Assembly: GCA_003695725.1 (NCBI GenBank)
Contig: RFHX01000237.1
Span: 1 to 25,629 of the forward strand
DNA: 25,629 nucleotides
Source of the DNA: Candidatus Schekmanbacteria bacterium
Lineage (GTDB): Bacteria > Schekmanbacteria > GWA2-38-11 > J061
Direction: 5' to 3'
A program made the translations under genes and the position numbers. Below are positions 14,544 through 22,580 of this stretch, in pieces; position 1 is the first letter of the stretch; each line of letters starts with the position of its first letter. The notes under the pieces were generated by a model. That model had not been told where the DNA came from. It worked only from the letters and a program-made list of their open reading frames with translations, and made no database searches.

Positions 14544-15784
14544 AATACAAAAAAATCAACAGTCTTATATTTAATCTGACTCTTGGAAGAATCGATGAAG
14601 CTGAAAGCATCGTAAAATCAGCTGAAAGAGAAGGTATGCCTATCGATTGGGAGGCGCTTGTCGATTTAGCCGCATATCACGGCGTCGCTTCAATTATCTA
14701 CAAAAATATAAAAGATATAAAACCACGGTTTGTTGACAACTCTTTCCTATCAGAAATAGAATCTTACTACTACGGAATAGCAGGAAAAAATACAAACTAT
14801 TTTGCTGAGATGGACAAGATTCTTTTGACCTTAAACGATTCTGGTGTAGATACTATTCTTCTCAAAGGTGCGGCATTGGGAGAAACGGTTTATAATAACA
14901 TTGCATTAAGGCCCATTGAGGATATCGACCTTCTTGTAAAAAGGTTTGATTTTCCTGCGGCAAAAGCTGCATTCAAGAGATGGGGTTATGATGTCCATGA
15001 AAAGATTTTCCCATCCCGCATTCATAAGGAAATCGAAATGGAAAGGCATAAGCCATTCGAAAAATACGAAAGCGAACTTCATTTCTTCGACAAGAAAAAC
15101 CGCTTCTTCTTCGACATTCATTGGAATCTGCTGATTGTCTGTGAATCAGGAATTGCAGAAGCTATTCAGCTGAATATGGATAAAATATGGCAGAGAATAA
15201 AAGAGATAAGCACAGGCGAGGCATATGCATATACAATGTCTGATGAAGACAATCTCATCTACCTATGCCTCCACCTTCGTGAGAGACACTTTGAAAAGGC
15301 GCGCTCACGCTTGATTTGGTGGTATGATGTCTATATGCTCCTAAAGCAATCCCTGAATACTTTGGACTGTGCTTATTTTCTCAACACTGTATCTGAATAC
15401 GGCGCTGAAAAATCTGTTTTTTCAATAATCAAAACTGTTAAAACCCTATTTGGGATAGAGCTTCCTAAAGAAATAGATGATGCCATTGGAGATGATATAG
15501 AAACTTTTGAACTCAATAAACTTATCCCCGAGCCAACAGACCAGATAAAATATCAAAGAGTTTTCGTAGAGAGAGACTATCTTGCTGAAATCAAAAACAT
15601 CAAAGGAATTACCAAAAAAATTCGCATTCTAATCGGTGATATCTTTCCTGACAGCAGATATATGGTTTCTTATTACCGTATTGAAAACAAAGCCCTTCTT
15701 CCATTATATTATCTCATAAGGTTCAAAAATGTCCTCATCAAAGGGTTGAAAGCAGCGAATCAGTTGATAAAAAACAATCAATAG
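14540..15784 (+). CDS. Nucleotidyltransferase family protein (NTP_transf_5 type)
   Basis: This 414-residue protein has the pattern of the NTP_transf_5 nucleotidyltransferases: LKGAALGETVY followed by RPIEDIDLLVKRFD, where the Asp residues of EDID are the likely metal ligands, then FHWNL-like DIHWNLL and a CLHLRERHF helix. The middle and C-terminal parts are helical. Members recur in peptide natural-product clusters alongside HprK-like and PqqD proteins, where their substrate is not established. The start overlaps the peptidase stop codon in an ATGA. It is the last gene of the plus-strand cassette and converges on the ABC exporter genes with 58 bp between them. I see no T-run terminator there. 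Confidence 0.8.
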   Translation: MKYKKINSLIFNLTLGRIDEAESIVKSAEREGMPIDWEALVDLAAYHGVASIIYKNIKDIKPRFVDNSFLSEIESYYYGIAGKNTNYFAEMDKILLTLNDSGVDTILLKGAALGETVYNNIALRPIEDIDLLVKRFDFPAAKAAFKRWGYDVHEKIFPSRIHKEIEMERHKPFEKYESELHFFDKKNRFFFDIHWNLLIVCESGIAEAIQLNMDKIWQRIKEISTGEAYAYTMSDEDNLIYLCLHLRERHFEKARSRLIWWYDVYMLLKQSLNTLDCAYFLNTVSEYGAEKSVFSIIKTVKTLFGIELPKEIDDAIGDDIETFELNKLIPEPTDQIKYQRVFVERDYLAEIKNIKGITKKIRILIGDIFPDSRYMVSYYRIENKALLPLYYLIRFKNVLIKGLKAANQLIKNNQ

Positions 15785-15842
15785 AAGAAAAATTCATCTT
15801 CTCTGCCCAACCTTCCTTAGCCGTAAGAATTCTCTACAGAGA

Positions 15843-17573
15843 TCAAACAGGCAAAGAAGAAGGGGTTTTTACGAAATTTTCTATATTGAATTCGGTCAGC
15901 TTGCCGTTTTCCATTCTATATGCCTTATCGACATTGGCAAGGAGTGAAAGTCTATGGGTAACAATAATCACAGTTTTATCTTTCGTGATTTCATTCAATG
16001 TTTCCTGTATTGCGTTTTCGTTGTATGAATCGAGATTTGATGTCGGCTCATCAAATAGTAAAATAGGAGGATTTTTAAGAAGCACTCGGCTTATAACAAT
16101 TCTCTGCCTTTCCCCTCCTGACAATTTATCTCCCAATTCTCCAATGCGGGTATTATAGCCTTTGGGAAGCGTCATTATAAAATCATGTATGCTTGCCTGT
16201 TTCGCCGCCTCCATAATTTCCTCATCTGTGGCATCCGGTTTTCCAAGAGCGATATTTTCCTTGATAGACATATCGAAAAGATGTGAATCAGGCGCCACTA
16301 CAGACATCAAATCAAATATTGAGCGCATAGAAATTTTTCTTATATCCTTGCCGCCAATCTTTATCTCTCCGGATTCATATTCCCAAAACCGCATCAAAAG
16401 TTTTAGAATTGTGCTCTTCCCACAACCGCTTTCACCAACAATTGCTATACACTGCCCCTGAGGTATAGTTAAATTGAATTTATTCAAGACAAGAGGAGCA
16501 TCCTTCTTATATCTGAAATCGACATCCTTGAATTCTATATCGTATCTCGTAGGCAATTCGTCCGTGCTGTCAGGATGCTCAACAACTGCCGGCTCTTCAT
16601 CAATAATCTTGAAAAGCCGCTCTGCTGAAGCGAAGGATTCTGTCAAGTAATGCGACAAAACACTGACTGAAAAGAGAGGCACAAAGGCGCTCACTGAAGC
16701 AGTAGTTGTTACGATAACCCCTTGAAGACTCAAATTGCCGGAAAAATAACCTTTTAATGAAACTATCAGAGTAAGTATATTGGCTAACATTATCAAACAG
16801 TTGACTACACCAAACAACCAACCCTGTCTCGAAGAATGACCTCCCTTCAATTGGTTGAGATAATGGCCTCTTTTTACAATCTCTTTCTTTCGGTTTTCTC
16901 CCTGATTATAAAGAAGTATTGTTTCCAATCCCTGAAGCGAATCTGTAAGATAAGCGTTTGTTTCACCCAAAGTGGAACGAATCTGCTGTCCTGTTTTCCT
17001 GACATATCTCTCCCATGCAATAGGAATCACTACCGCTAGAATGAACTGAAAAGGAAGAATGACAAATGGCAAGACCCACCACCACATACCCATAAAAATC
17101 AGCACCGCCAAAGACACGGCAAAAGCAATAGCGAATGGTGAAATCGTATGAGCAAAAAATACCTCGATTATTTCTAAATCTCCGCCAATCCTTGAAATGA
17201 CATCACCGCTTCTTTTGTCAAGAAGCTTAGCAGGTACAAGTGGCTCAATTTGTTTGTAAAATTCTGTCCTCAGATGGGCAAGCAGCCTGAATGCAACATC
17301 GTGGTTGCCGAGCTGTTCAAGATAAGAACAGACAGCCTTTGACAGCCCAAAGACAAAAAGGAGAGCAATTGAAAATGTTCCCGGCTTCTCTGCGTCTGGA
17401 ATTATGAACAATGAAATAAGGTAAGCGCCCCATGTTATGATAGCGATATTTGACAGATGGTTTAAAATGCCAAAGAAAATTGCATAAAGCATCTTGCCTG
17501 TAACGGGCTTAATCATTTTAAAAAGCCGCCAAATGATACTGATTCTTGACATCTCTTTATTCTTATCTTCCAT
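15843..17573 (-). CDS. ABC exporter-fold half-transporter, second subunit
   Basis: This 576-residue protein has six predicted membrane helices in its first 320 residues and an ATPase domain after them. The ATPase has Walker A GESGCGKST (near residue 380), signature LSGGERQR, Walker B ILLFDEP and the switch histidine in VTHR, so it is catalytically complete. The membrane domain segment YLTDSLQGLETILLYNQGE resembles CydC-type subunits. The start at 17573 is preferred to the ATG at 17579, because GGAAGG directly abuts the latter. It follows the partner subunit by 46 bp and the two should form a heterodimer in the inner membrane. Heterodimers of this fold can export thiols or peptides, or import siderophores (IrtAB, YbtPQ). 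The upstream Fur-like site favours an iron link. Confidence 0.88.
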   Translation of the reverse strand: MEDKNKEMSRISIIWRLFKMIKPVTGKMLYAIFFGILNHLSNIAIITWGAYLISLFIIPDAEKPGTFSIALLFVFGLSKAVCSYLEQLGNHDVAFRLLAHLRTEFYKQIEPLVPAKLLDKRSGDVISRIGGDLEIIEVFFAHTISPFAIAFAVSLAVLIFMGMWWWVLPFVILPFQFILAVVIPIAWERYVRKTGQQIRSTLGETNAYLTDSLQGLETILLYNQGENRKKEIVKRGHYLNQLKGGHSSRQGWLFGVVNCLIMLANILTLIVSLKGYFSGNLSLQGVIVTTTASVSAFVPLFSVSVLSHYLTESFASAERLFKIIDEEPAVVEHPDSTDELPTRYDIEFKDVDFRYKKDAPLVLNKFNLTIPQGQCIAIVGESGCGKSTILKLLMRFWEYESGEIKIGGKDIRKISMRSIFDLMSVVAPDSHLFDMSIKENIALGKPDATDEEIMEAAKQASIHDFIMTLPKGYNTRIGELGDKLSGGERQRIVISRVLLKNPPILLFDEPTSNLDSYNENAIQETLNEITKDKTVIIVTHRLSLLANVDKAYRMENGKLTEFNIENFVKTPSSLPV

Positions 17574-17619
17574 AATCATCCTTCCTTTTTAAAATTGACA
17601 TCTCATATTGTGCAAATAT

Positions 17620-19386
17620 TCAGCTTGTAATAGCAGGCTGTTCATATTTATTCTGAGTTCTAACAAGATTTGCATATACGCCATTCTTTTCAATGAGCTC
17701 CTTGTGAGTTCCTGTTTCAACTATCTTTCCATCTTTTAGAGTCATAATCTTATGGGCATCTCTAACTGTCCTCAAGCGATGTGCAATTACAAGAGTCGTC
17801 TTTGTTTTTGCTATCTCCTGCAATGTTGCCTGTATCTTTTCTTCATTTTCAGAATCAACATTTGATGTAGGTTCATCGAGAATGAGAATAGGAGCATTCT
17901 TGAGAAGAGCACGGGCTATTGAAATTCTCTGTATCTGTCCGCTTGAAAGATTCTTTGCTTGCTCGACCAAAGACGCATCGAGTTTCTCAGGAAGAGAAAC
18001 AACAAAATCATATATTCCAGCGCCTTTGCAGGCTTCAAGAAGCTCTTCATCTGTTGCATCGGGCTTTGCAATCAAGAGATTTTCTCTGATTGAGCCATGG
18101 AAAAGATATGTGCGCTGTGAAACCATTGCTATTTTATTTCTAATGTCAACAGGATCGATTTCACTCAGCGGTACTCCTCCAACAGTGATTCTTCCGGAAT
18201 TGGGTTCATAAAACCTGACTATTAGGTTTGCCACCGTTGATTTTCCGCTACCACTCTCACCTACGAGTGCTGTTATTTTTCCTGTTTCTATTTCAAAGGT
18301 TGCATTTTTAAGGACAGGATTTCTGTCTTCTGCATATGAAAAAGTAACATCTTCAAATCTTATATCCAGATTATCACCTTTGATTTTCTTCTTTCCCTTT
18401 CTTCTTGCCAATACATGTCTGTCAGGCTCCTTATTGAGAAGCTCGAGAATAGATTTGGATGAAGATATTCCTTGCATAGCAACATGCGTATAAGCGCCAA
18501 GAATTCGGAGTGGACGGAAGAACTCATAGGCAATCAAAACTATGACTGCGGCGCTGCCTATGCTTAAAAGCCCGGACTGCATATATTTTATGGCAAGTGT
18601 AATGCCGACTGCAGTGCCGCACATTGAAATAATGTCCATCGAAAGAGTGGAAGTTATATTCGAATAGAGAAGCTTCATTGTTCTGATGCGGAAATTTTCA
18701 CTTTTTGTCCCTATTTCTTCCTTTCTTTTTCCAACAAGGCCAAATGTTTTTAAGGTCGTAATCCCCTGAAGCGAATCGAGGTAGTAAGCATGCAGATTTT
18801 CATACGAGAACCAGTGTTTCTTTGAAACCCTGTTTATCCATGCTCTGACAAAAATTAAACTAATCGGAATGAATACAACGAGAAGAAGAAGTGTCAGAGC
18901 TATCGATGGATTTATCTTTTTTACATAGAAATATAATCCAACTGGAGCTATGACGCTTAAAAATGCCTGAGGTATGCAAAGTCCAAAAATATTTTCGAGC
19001 TGTTCAACTCCCTCTACAGCAGTGGAAGTTAGACTGCCCGTCTTCTTTACATCTCTGTAGCTCAACTCAAGTTCGATTATCTTTGAATACATCAGCTCAC
19101 GGGCGCCAACTTTTACCTTTGATGAGATTGTGTAAACTGCTTTGTTCGCCACCCATGAAAAGAAAAATTTCACTACAAGCGCCGCCACCATAGCTAAAAC
19201 AGCAGAAAGAAACAGTTTATCGCCAAGAGATGTAATCTCGCCGTTGTAAACTTTGTCTACAATAAAACCAATTCGGTCAAAGAGGACCACTGTTGTTGCA
19301 ATCAAAATGAGATTCGCTATTACCGCAACAGCAGTCCATCCTTTAGATGCTTTTCCGAATGAAAAAATATTATATTTTTTTTCCAT
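17620..19386 (-). CDS. ABC exporter-fold half-transporter, first subunit
   Basis: This 588-residue protein has a six-helix membrane domain (residues 15-310) and an ATPase domain. Walker A is GESGSGKST (near residue 380), Walker B ILILDEP and the switch His is in VIAHR. The signature reads LSSGQ, close to the canonical LSGGQ. The membrane segment YYLDSLQGITTLKTFG resembles CydD-type subunits. GGAGAAG precedes the ATG. Transcription should start from the sigma-70 promoter at 19462-19490, and a Fur-like palindrome lies between that promoter and the gene. It pairs with the half-transporter downstream. The substrate is unknown: siderophore uptake or export, haem, or a thiol are all possible; the convergent peptide cassette could also be the source of its cargo. 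Confidence 0.88.
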   Translation of the reverse strand: MEKKYNIFSFGKASKGWTAVAVIANLILIATTVVLFDRIGFIVDKVYNGEITSLGDKLFLSAVLAMVAALVVKFFFSWVANKAVYTISSKVKVGARELMYSKIIELELSYRDVKKTGSLTSTAVEGVEQLENIFGLCIPQAFLSVIAPVGLYFYVKKINPSIALTLLLLVVFIPISLIFVRAWINRVSKKHWFSYENLHAYYLDSLQGITTLKTFGLVGKRKEEIGTKSENFRIRTMKLLYSNITSTLSMDIISMCGTAVGITLAIKYMQSGLLSIGSAAVIVLIAYEFFRPLRILGAYTHVAMQGISSSKSILELLNKEPDRHVLARRKGKKKIKGDNLDIRFEDVTFSYAEDRNPVLKNATFEIETGKITALVGESGSGKSTVANLIVRFYEPNSGRITVGGVPLSEIDPVDIRNKIAMVSQRTYLFHGSIRENLLIAKPDATDEELLEACKGAGIYDFVVSLPEKLDASLVEQAKNLSSGQIQRISIARALLKNAPILILDEPTSNVDSENEEKIQATLQEIAKTKTTLVIAHRLRTVRDAHKIMTLKDGKIVETGTHKELIEKNGVYANLVRTQNKYEQPAITS

Positions 19387-19430
19387 TCCTTCTTCTCCCC
19401 ATTAAATTTTCCTTAAAAGTTTTACCATAT

Positions 19431-19445
19431 TGAGAATCATTCTCA
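19431..19445. promoter_or_regulatory. Fur-box-like palindrome
   Basis: TGAGAATCATTCTCA is a perfect 7-1-7 palindrome that fits the Fur model TGATAATnATTATCA with one change in each half. It lies about 10-25 bases downstream of the predicted transcription start of the ABC exporter pair and 45 bases before its start codon, where a bound repressor would block transcription. Iron-dependent repression is inferred; no fur gene is in the window. Confidence 0.7.
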
Positions 19446-19461
19446 TATGAATATCTGTTCA

Positions 19462-19490
19462 AATATAGTAACATATTTTCGCAGTGTCAA
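19462..19490 (-). promoter_or_regulatory. Sigma-70 promoter for the ABC exporter pair
   Basis: On the minus strand the -35 box is a perfect TTGACA (19485-19490) and the -10 box is TATATT (19462-19467, five of six), separated by the ideal 17 bp. The predicted start is near 19455. This is the best vegetative promoter in the window. Confidence 0.75.
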
Positions 19491-19613
19491 ATTTTTTTTC
19501 TCATTTCATCCTGACCTTCTATAGGTTGACGAAATCAATGAAATATTTAGAAAAAATATGTTTTCACCTGATGGATTTTTTGTAAATTAAGTTAAATAAA
19601 GAGTAAAAAATAT

Positions 19614-19646
19614 GAAAAATGGCGGTCAATAATGGGTAAGACTGCC
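19614..19646 (-). terminator. Probable terminator of the ABC-2 operon
   Basis: On the minus strand GGCAGTC (19640-19646) and GACCGCC (19621-19627) can pair except for one A-C mismatch, with a 12-base loop. TTTTT follows at 19615-19619, with another T-run beyond. The left arm lies in the last codons of the permease and the loop includes its stop codon. Confidence 0.45.
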
Positions 19647-20435
19647 GTCTCTTTTAGTTTTCTGCACTGCAAAGATAAAAATAGTGACACTCAGGGGAAG
19701 CATTATAATACAGAAAAGCAGAAGAGCTAAAATATGAAATTTCAATTGGAAAATTGAATACCCCTTCAATAGCGCCAGTCTCATTCCTTCCAATGCATAT
19801 GTTATTGGCAGGAAATATGACAACTTCTGAAGCCATGATGGCAAGACATCTACCGGATAATAGACACCTCCAAGAAACCAAGATGCATTTGTGAATATCC
19901 ACATAAAGGGGTCGCCCCTTTTCAACACCATAATGAAACTTGCAGAAATTATTCCAAGACTTGAAAAAGCAATTGTTGTAAGCATTAATATTAAAATGGC
20001 AATGGGAATTCCCTTTGCATCCATATTCACGCCAAATACAAAAGCGCCCAACAAAAGATATAGGACAACACGGAGAGAAGTCAGAAGAAAACTATATAAT
20101 GATGAAGATATAATAATTGTGGGAATTGAAGTTTGAGTCACCAATAATGCTTCGAGGGTGCCGGACACCTGCGCACCCTGAATTGCCGTTGAAAAACTTG
20201 AAAGGGCAACTGAAAGATAACTCGAAAAAGCTATGCCTATGAGGACAAAGGCAAAGTAGTCTCCTCCATAGGGTTTCAAATAGGGTGATGCGGCAGTGCC
20301 AACAAGTTTCGAAACAAAATAAAAAAGTATCGTAGAAAGAAATATTCCTATAAACTGCGTTATAAAATTGAATTTATAACTTGACTGCTCCAAAAAATCT
20401 TTCTTCAAGAAAGCTAATGGTTTAGAGAGAATCAT
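19626..20435 (-). CDS. ABC-2 type permease
   Basis: This 269-residue protein is a membrane subunit of an ABC-2 transporter, with about six hydrophobic segments. The conserved ABC-2 features are visible: GTLEALLVTQTSIPTII near residue 95, FGVNMDAKGIP, and GGVYYPVDVLPSWLQKLSYFLPITYALEGMRLALLKG near residues 190-230. The last is the typical loop before the final helices. Its start codon overlaps the stop of the ATPase gene by 4 bp, so the two form one unit. Such pairs export drugs, lipids or polysaccharide; the cargo is not visible. Confidence 0.92.
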   Translation of the reverse strand: MILSKPLAFLKKDFLEQSSYKFNFITQFIGIFLSTILFYFVSKLVGTAASPYLKPYGGDYFAFVLIGIAFSSYLSVALSSFSTAIQGAQVSGTLEALLVTQTSIPTIIISSSLYSFLLTSLRVVLYLLLGAFVFGVNMDAKGIPIAILILMLTTIAFSSLGIISASFIMVLKRGDPFMWIFTNASWFLGGVYYPVDVLPSWLQKLSYFLPITYALEGMRLALLKGYSIFQLKFHILALLLFCIIMLPLSVTIFIFAVQKTKRDGSLTHY

Positions 20436-21445
20436 TCATTTTTGTCCTCTTCGGTTATCGATGAAAAAATCTCTTCCAAGCTTTGGCTAACAGGATGAAA
20501 GGATATCACATTTAAATCTCTATCCAACATCTCCTTAACTATCTCCTTTATCTGAAGTTTATCATCACTCAAATAAAAATCACAAAAGAACACCTTGTTT
20601 TCACTGCCATTTTTCAAGGATGGGTTATCTATTCCTTTTATACTCTTTAATCTTGAAACTAAATCTTCCTCATCGCCGAAAAGCTCTACTCTGTATCTAT
20701 TCCCCTTTGTTATTATCCTTCTTATTTCATCAATAGTGCCGCACGCTTTGAGCTTTCCTTTATCAATGATTGCGATTCTGTCACACAAGGTTTCCGCTTC
20801 AGATAAATTGTGTGTAGCAAGAATGACAGTCGTACCCCTTTTTCTGACGATTTCTTCTTTGATAAATTCACGAAGCTGTTTTGCAGCTGTCGGGTCAAGA
20901 CTTCTTGTGGGCTCATCTAAAAAAAGCACAGCAGGGTCTGTCAACAGTCCGCGCGCTATGGCAAGTTTTTGCTTCATTCCTGTTGAATAATCCTTGAAAT
21001 GCCTGTCTGCATCTTTTGATAATCCTGTTAATTCAAGAACTTCCTCAATCTTCTTTTTCGCCTCTCTCTTTTCCAAGTTGTTCAACACAGCAAAAAACTC
21101 TAAGTTTTGCCTGCCTGTAAGACGCCAATAACTGCTCCTTTCATCTCCCATAGCATAACCGATCGAGCGCCTCACCTTCATTCCTTCCTTTTCTACATCG
21201 AATCCTGCCACAAGCGCTTTTCCGGAAGTAGGAAGGACTACTGTGGAAAGAATTTTGAGAAAGGTTGTTTTTCCGGCCCCGTTTGGACCAAGCAGTCCAA
21301 ATAATTCACCTTTTCGAACTTTTACGGATATCCCCTTCAATGCCGTTATGATTTTCTTTCTAAAAGGGGCTGTCAAATAATCCCTATACTTTTTAAGCTC
21401 CCGGTAATTTTTAACAATATCGTATGTTTCTACCGCATATTCCAA
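20432..21445 (-). CDS. ABC-2 type transporter ATPase
   Basis: This 337-residue ATPase powers the ABC-2 permease encoded downstream. Walker A is GPNGAGKT (residues 53-60), the signature is YSTGMKQKLAIARGL, Walker B is VLFLDEPTRSLD and the switch His lies in ATHNLSEAETL. The stretch before the core (KYRDYLTAPFRKKI, residues 19-31) is an insertion also seen in NatA/DrrA-like members. A C-terminal domain of about 100 residues follows the ATPase core. The start is TTG at 21445; an in-frame stop lies two codons upstream, so no longer form exists, and a GGAG about 11 bp upstream is a rather distant ribosome site. It is the first gene of the pair and faces away from the OppD-like gene. Confidence 0.9.
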   Translation of the reverse strand: MEYAVETYDIVKNYRELKKYRDYLTAPFRKKIITALKGISVKVRKGELFGLLGPNGAGKTTFLKILSTVVLPTSGKALVAGFDVEKEGMKVRRSIGYAMGDERSSYWRLTGRQNLEFFAVLNNLEKREAKKKIEEVLELTGLSKDADRHFKDYSTGMKQKLAIARGLLTDPAVLFLDEPTRSLDPTAAKQLREFIKEEIVRKRGTTVILATHNLSEAETLCDRIAIIDKGKLKACGTIDEIRRIITKGNRYRVELFGDEEDLVSRLKSIKGIDNPSLKNGSENKVFFCDFYLSDDKLQIKEIVKEMLDRDLNVISFHPVSQSLEEIFSSITEEDKNE

Positions 21446-21599
21446 AATTTACTTATCTCCCATATCTTCAATTTGCTAAGTTTCTTGAAAAGATAACAGA
21501 TTTAATGATAAACAATATAAATCTATATTATAATAACTGAAAGGGCTTAAACAATAACTTTGTTTTATGCATTATTAAATTGAAAGGGAAAACAGAGAG

Positions 21600-22574
21600 G
21601 TGGAAAAAACGCTTCTAAATGTAGAAGATTTGAAAACATATTTCTATAAGAATGACAAGGTTATCAAAGCTGTTGACGGACTTTCATTCAAAATCAATGA
21701 AGGTGAAATCCACGGCATAGTAGGTGAATCAGGATGCGGAAAAAGTGTAACTGCATTTTCTATTTTAAAACTTATCCCATCGCCCCCGGGGAAAATCGTA
21801 AGCGGTAAAATCATATTTGAGGGGAAGGAAATTCTTTCACTGCCTGAAAAGGAAATCAGAAAAATCAGAGGCAACCGCATATCTATTATTTTTCAAGAGC
21901 CAATGACATATCTAAATCCCGTATTTACCATTGGCAACCAAATTGCGGAAGCTCTCGTTGTGCATAAGAATGTAAAGAAGAAGGAAGCAATGGAAGCCGC
22001 AATAGATATGCTTTCAAGAGTCGGTATGCCTGCACCTGAATTACGAATAAAAGAATATCCGCATCAGTTGAGCGGCGGAATGAGACAGCGTGTCTTAATA
22101 GCAATGGCGCTTATCTGCGGACCATCGCTTCTAATTGCAGACGAACCAACAACTGCACTCGATGTTACGATTCAAGCACAAATCTTAGACCTCATAATCA
22201 AACTGCAAAAAGAAAACAATATGTCCGTAATGCTCATTACACATGATTTTGGGGTGGTAGCTGAAACCTGCCAAAGAGTATCCGTAATGTATGGTGGAAA
22301 AATAGTAGAATCTGCAGATGTGTTATCCATATTTGACAATCCTCTTCATCCTTATACATCAGGACTTCTTAAAGCGGTACGCTCAGGAAATGAAACAGGC
22401 AGAAAGAAACGGCTTGAAACGATACCGGGAAATGTGCCAAATCCTGCTTTTTTACCCGAGGGGTGCCGTTTTAATCCGAGATGCCCAATTGCAGACGGCT
22501 ACTGCAGACAAAAGGAACCGGAATTGATTGAAAAAGAAAGAGGTCATCTTGTAAGGTGCTGGAAAGCGCAGTAA
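21600..22574 (+). CDS. Oligopeptide/dipeptide ABC transporter ATPase (OppD/DppD type)
   Basis: This 324-residue ATPase belongs to the OppD/DppD family that powers peptide or nickel import. Walker A is GESGCGKSV, the signature LSGGMRQRVLIAMAL, and Walker B LLIADEPTTALD. The C-terminal oligopeptide domain has GNVPNPAFLPEGCRFNPRC followed by two more Cys (DGYC and VRC), the set that binds a [4Fe-4S] cluster in some DppD proteins. The start is GTG 21600 with a purine-rich upstream stretch. It is oddly isolated: no permease, substrate-binding or OppF-type gene is beside it. The upstream gene runs the other way and the downstream gene, threonine ammonia-lyase, converges on it with only 6 bp between them. 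Its partners must be elsewhere, or it is a remnant of a split operon. Confidence 0.93.
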   Translation: MEKTLLNVEDLKTYFYKNDKVIKAVDGLSFKINEGEIHGIVGESGCGKSVTAFSILKLIPSPPGKIVSGKIIFEGKEILSLPEKEIRKIRGNRISIIFQEPMTYLNPVFTIGNQIAEALVVHKNVKKKEAMEAAIDMLSRVGMPAPELRIKEYPHQLSGGMRQRVLIAMALICGPSLLIADEPTTALDVTIQAQILDLIIKLQKENNMSVMLITHDFGVVAETCQRVSVMYGGKIVESADVLSIFDNPLHPYTSGLLKAVRSGNETGRKKRLETIPGNVPNPAFLPEGCRFNPRCPIADGYCRQKEPELIEKERGHLVRCWKAQ

Positions 22575-22580
22575 TGTAAG

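Noticed and set aside
15783-15802. Hairpin AGAAGA/TCTTCT between the convergent nucleotidyltransferase and ABC genes
   Set aside because: The stem is only 6 bp, AT-rich, and no T-run follows, so it is not supported as a terminator.
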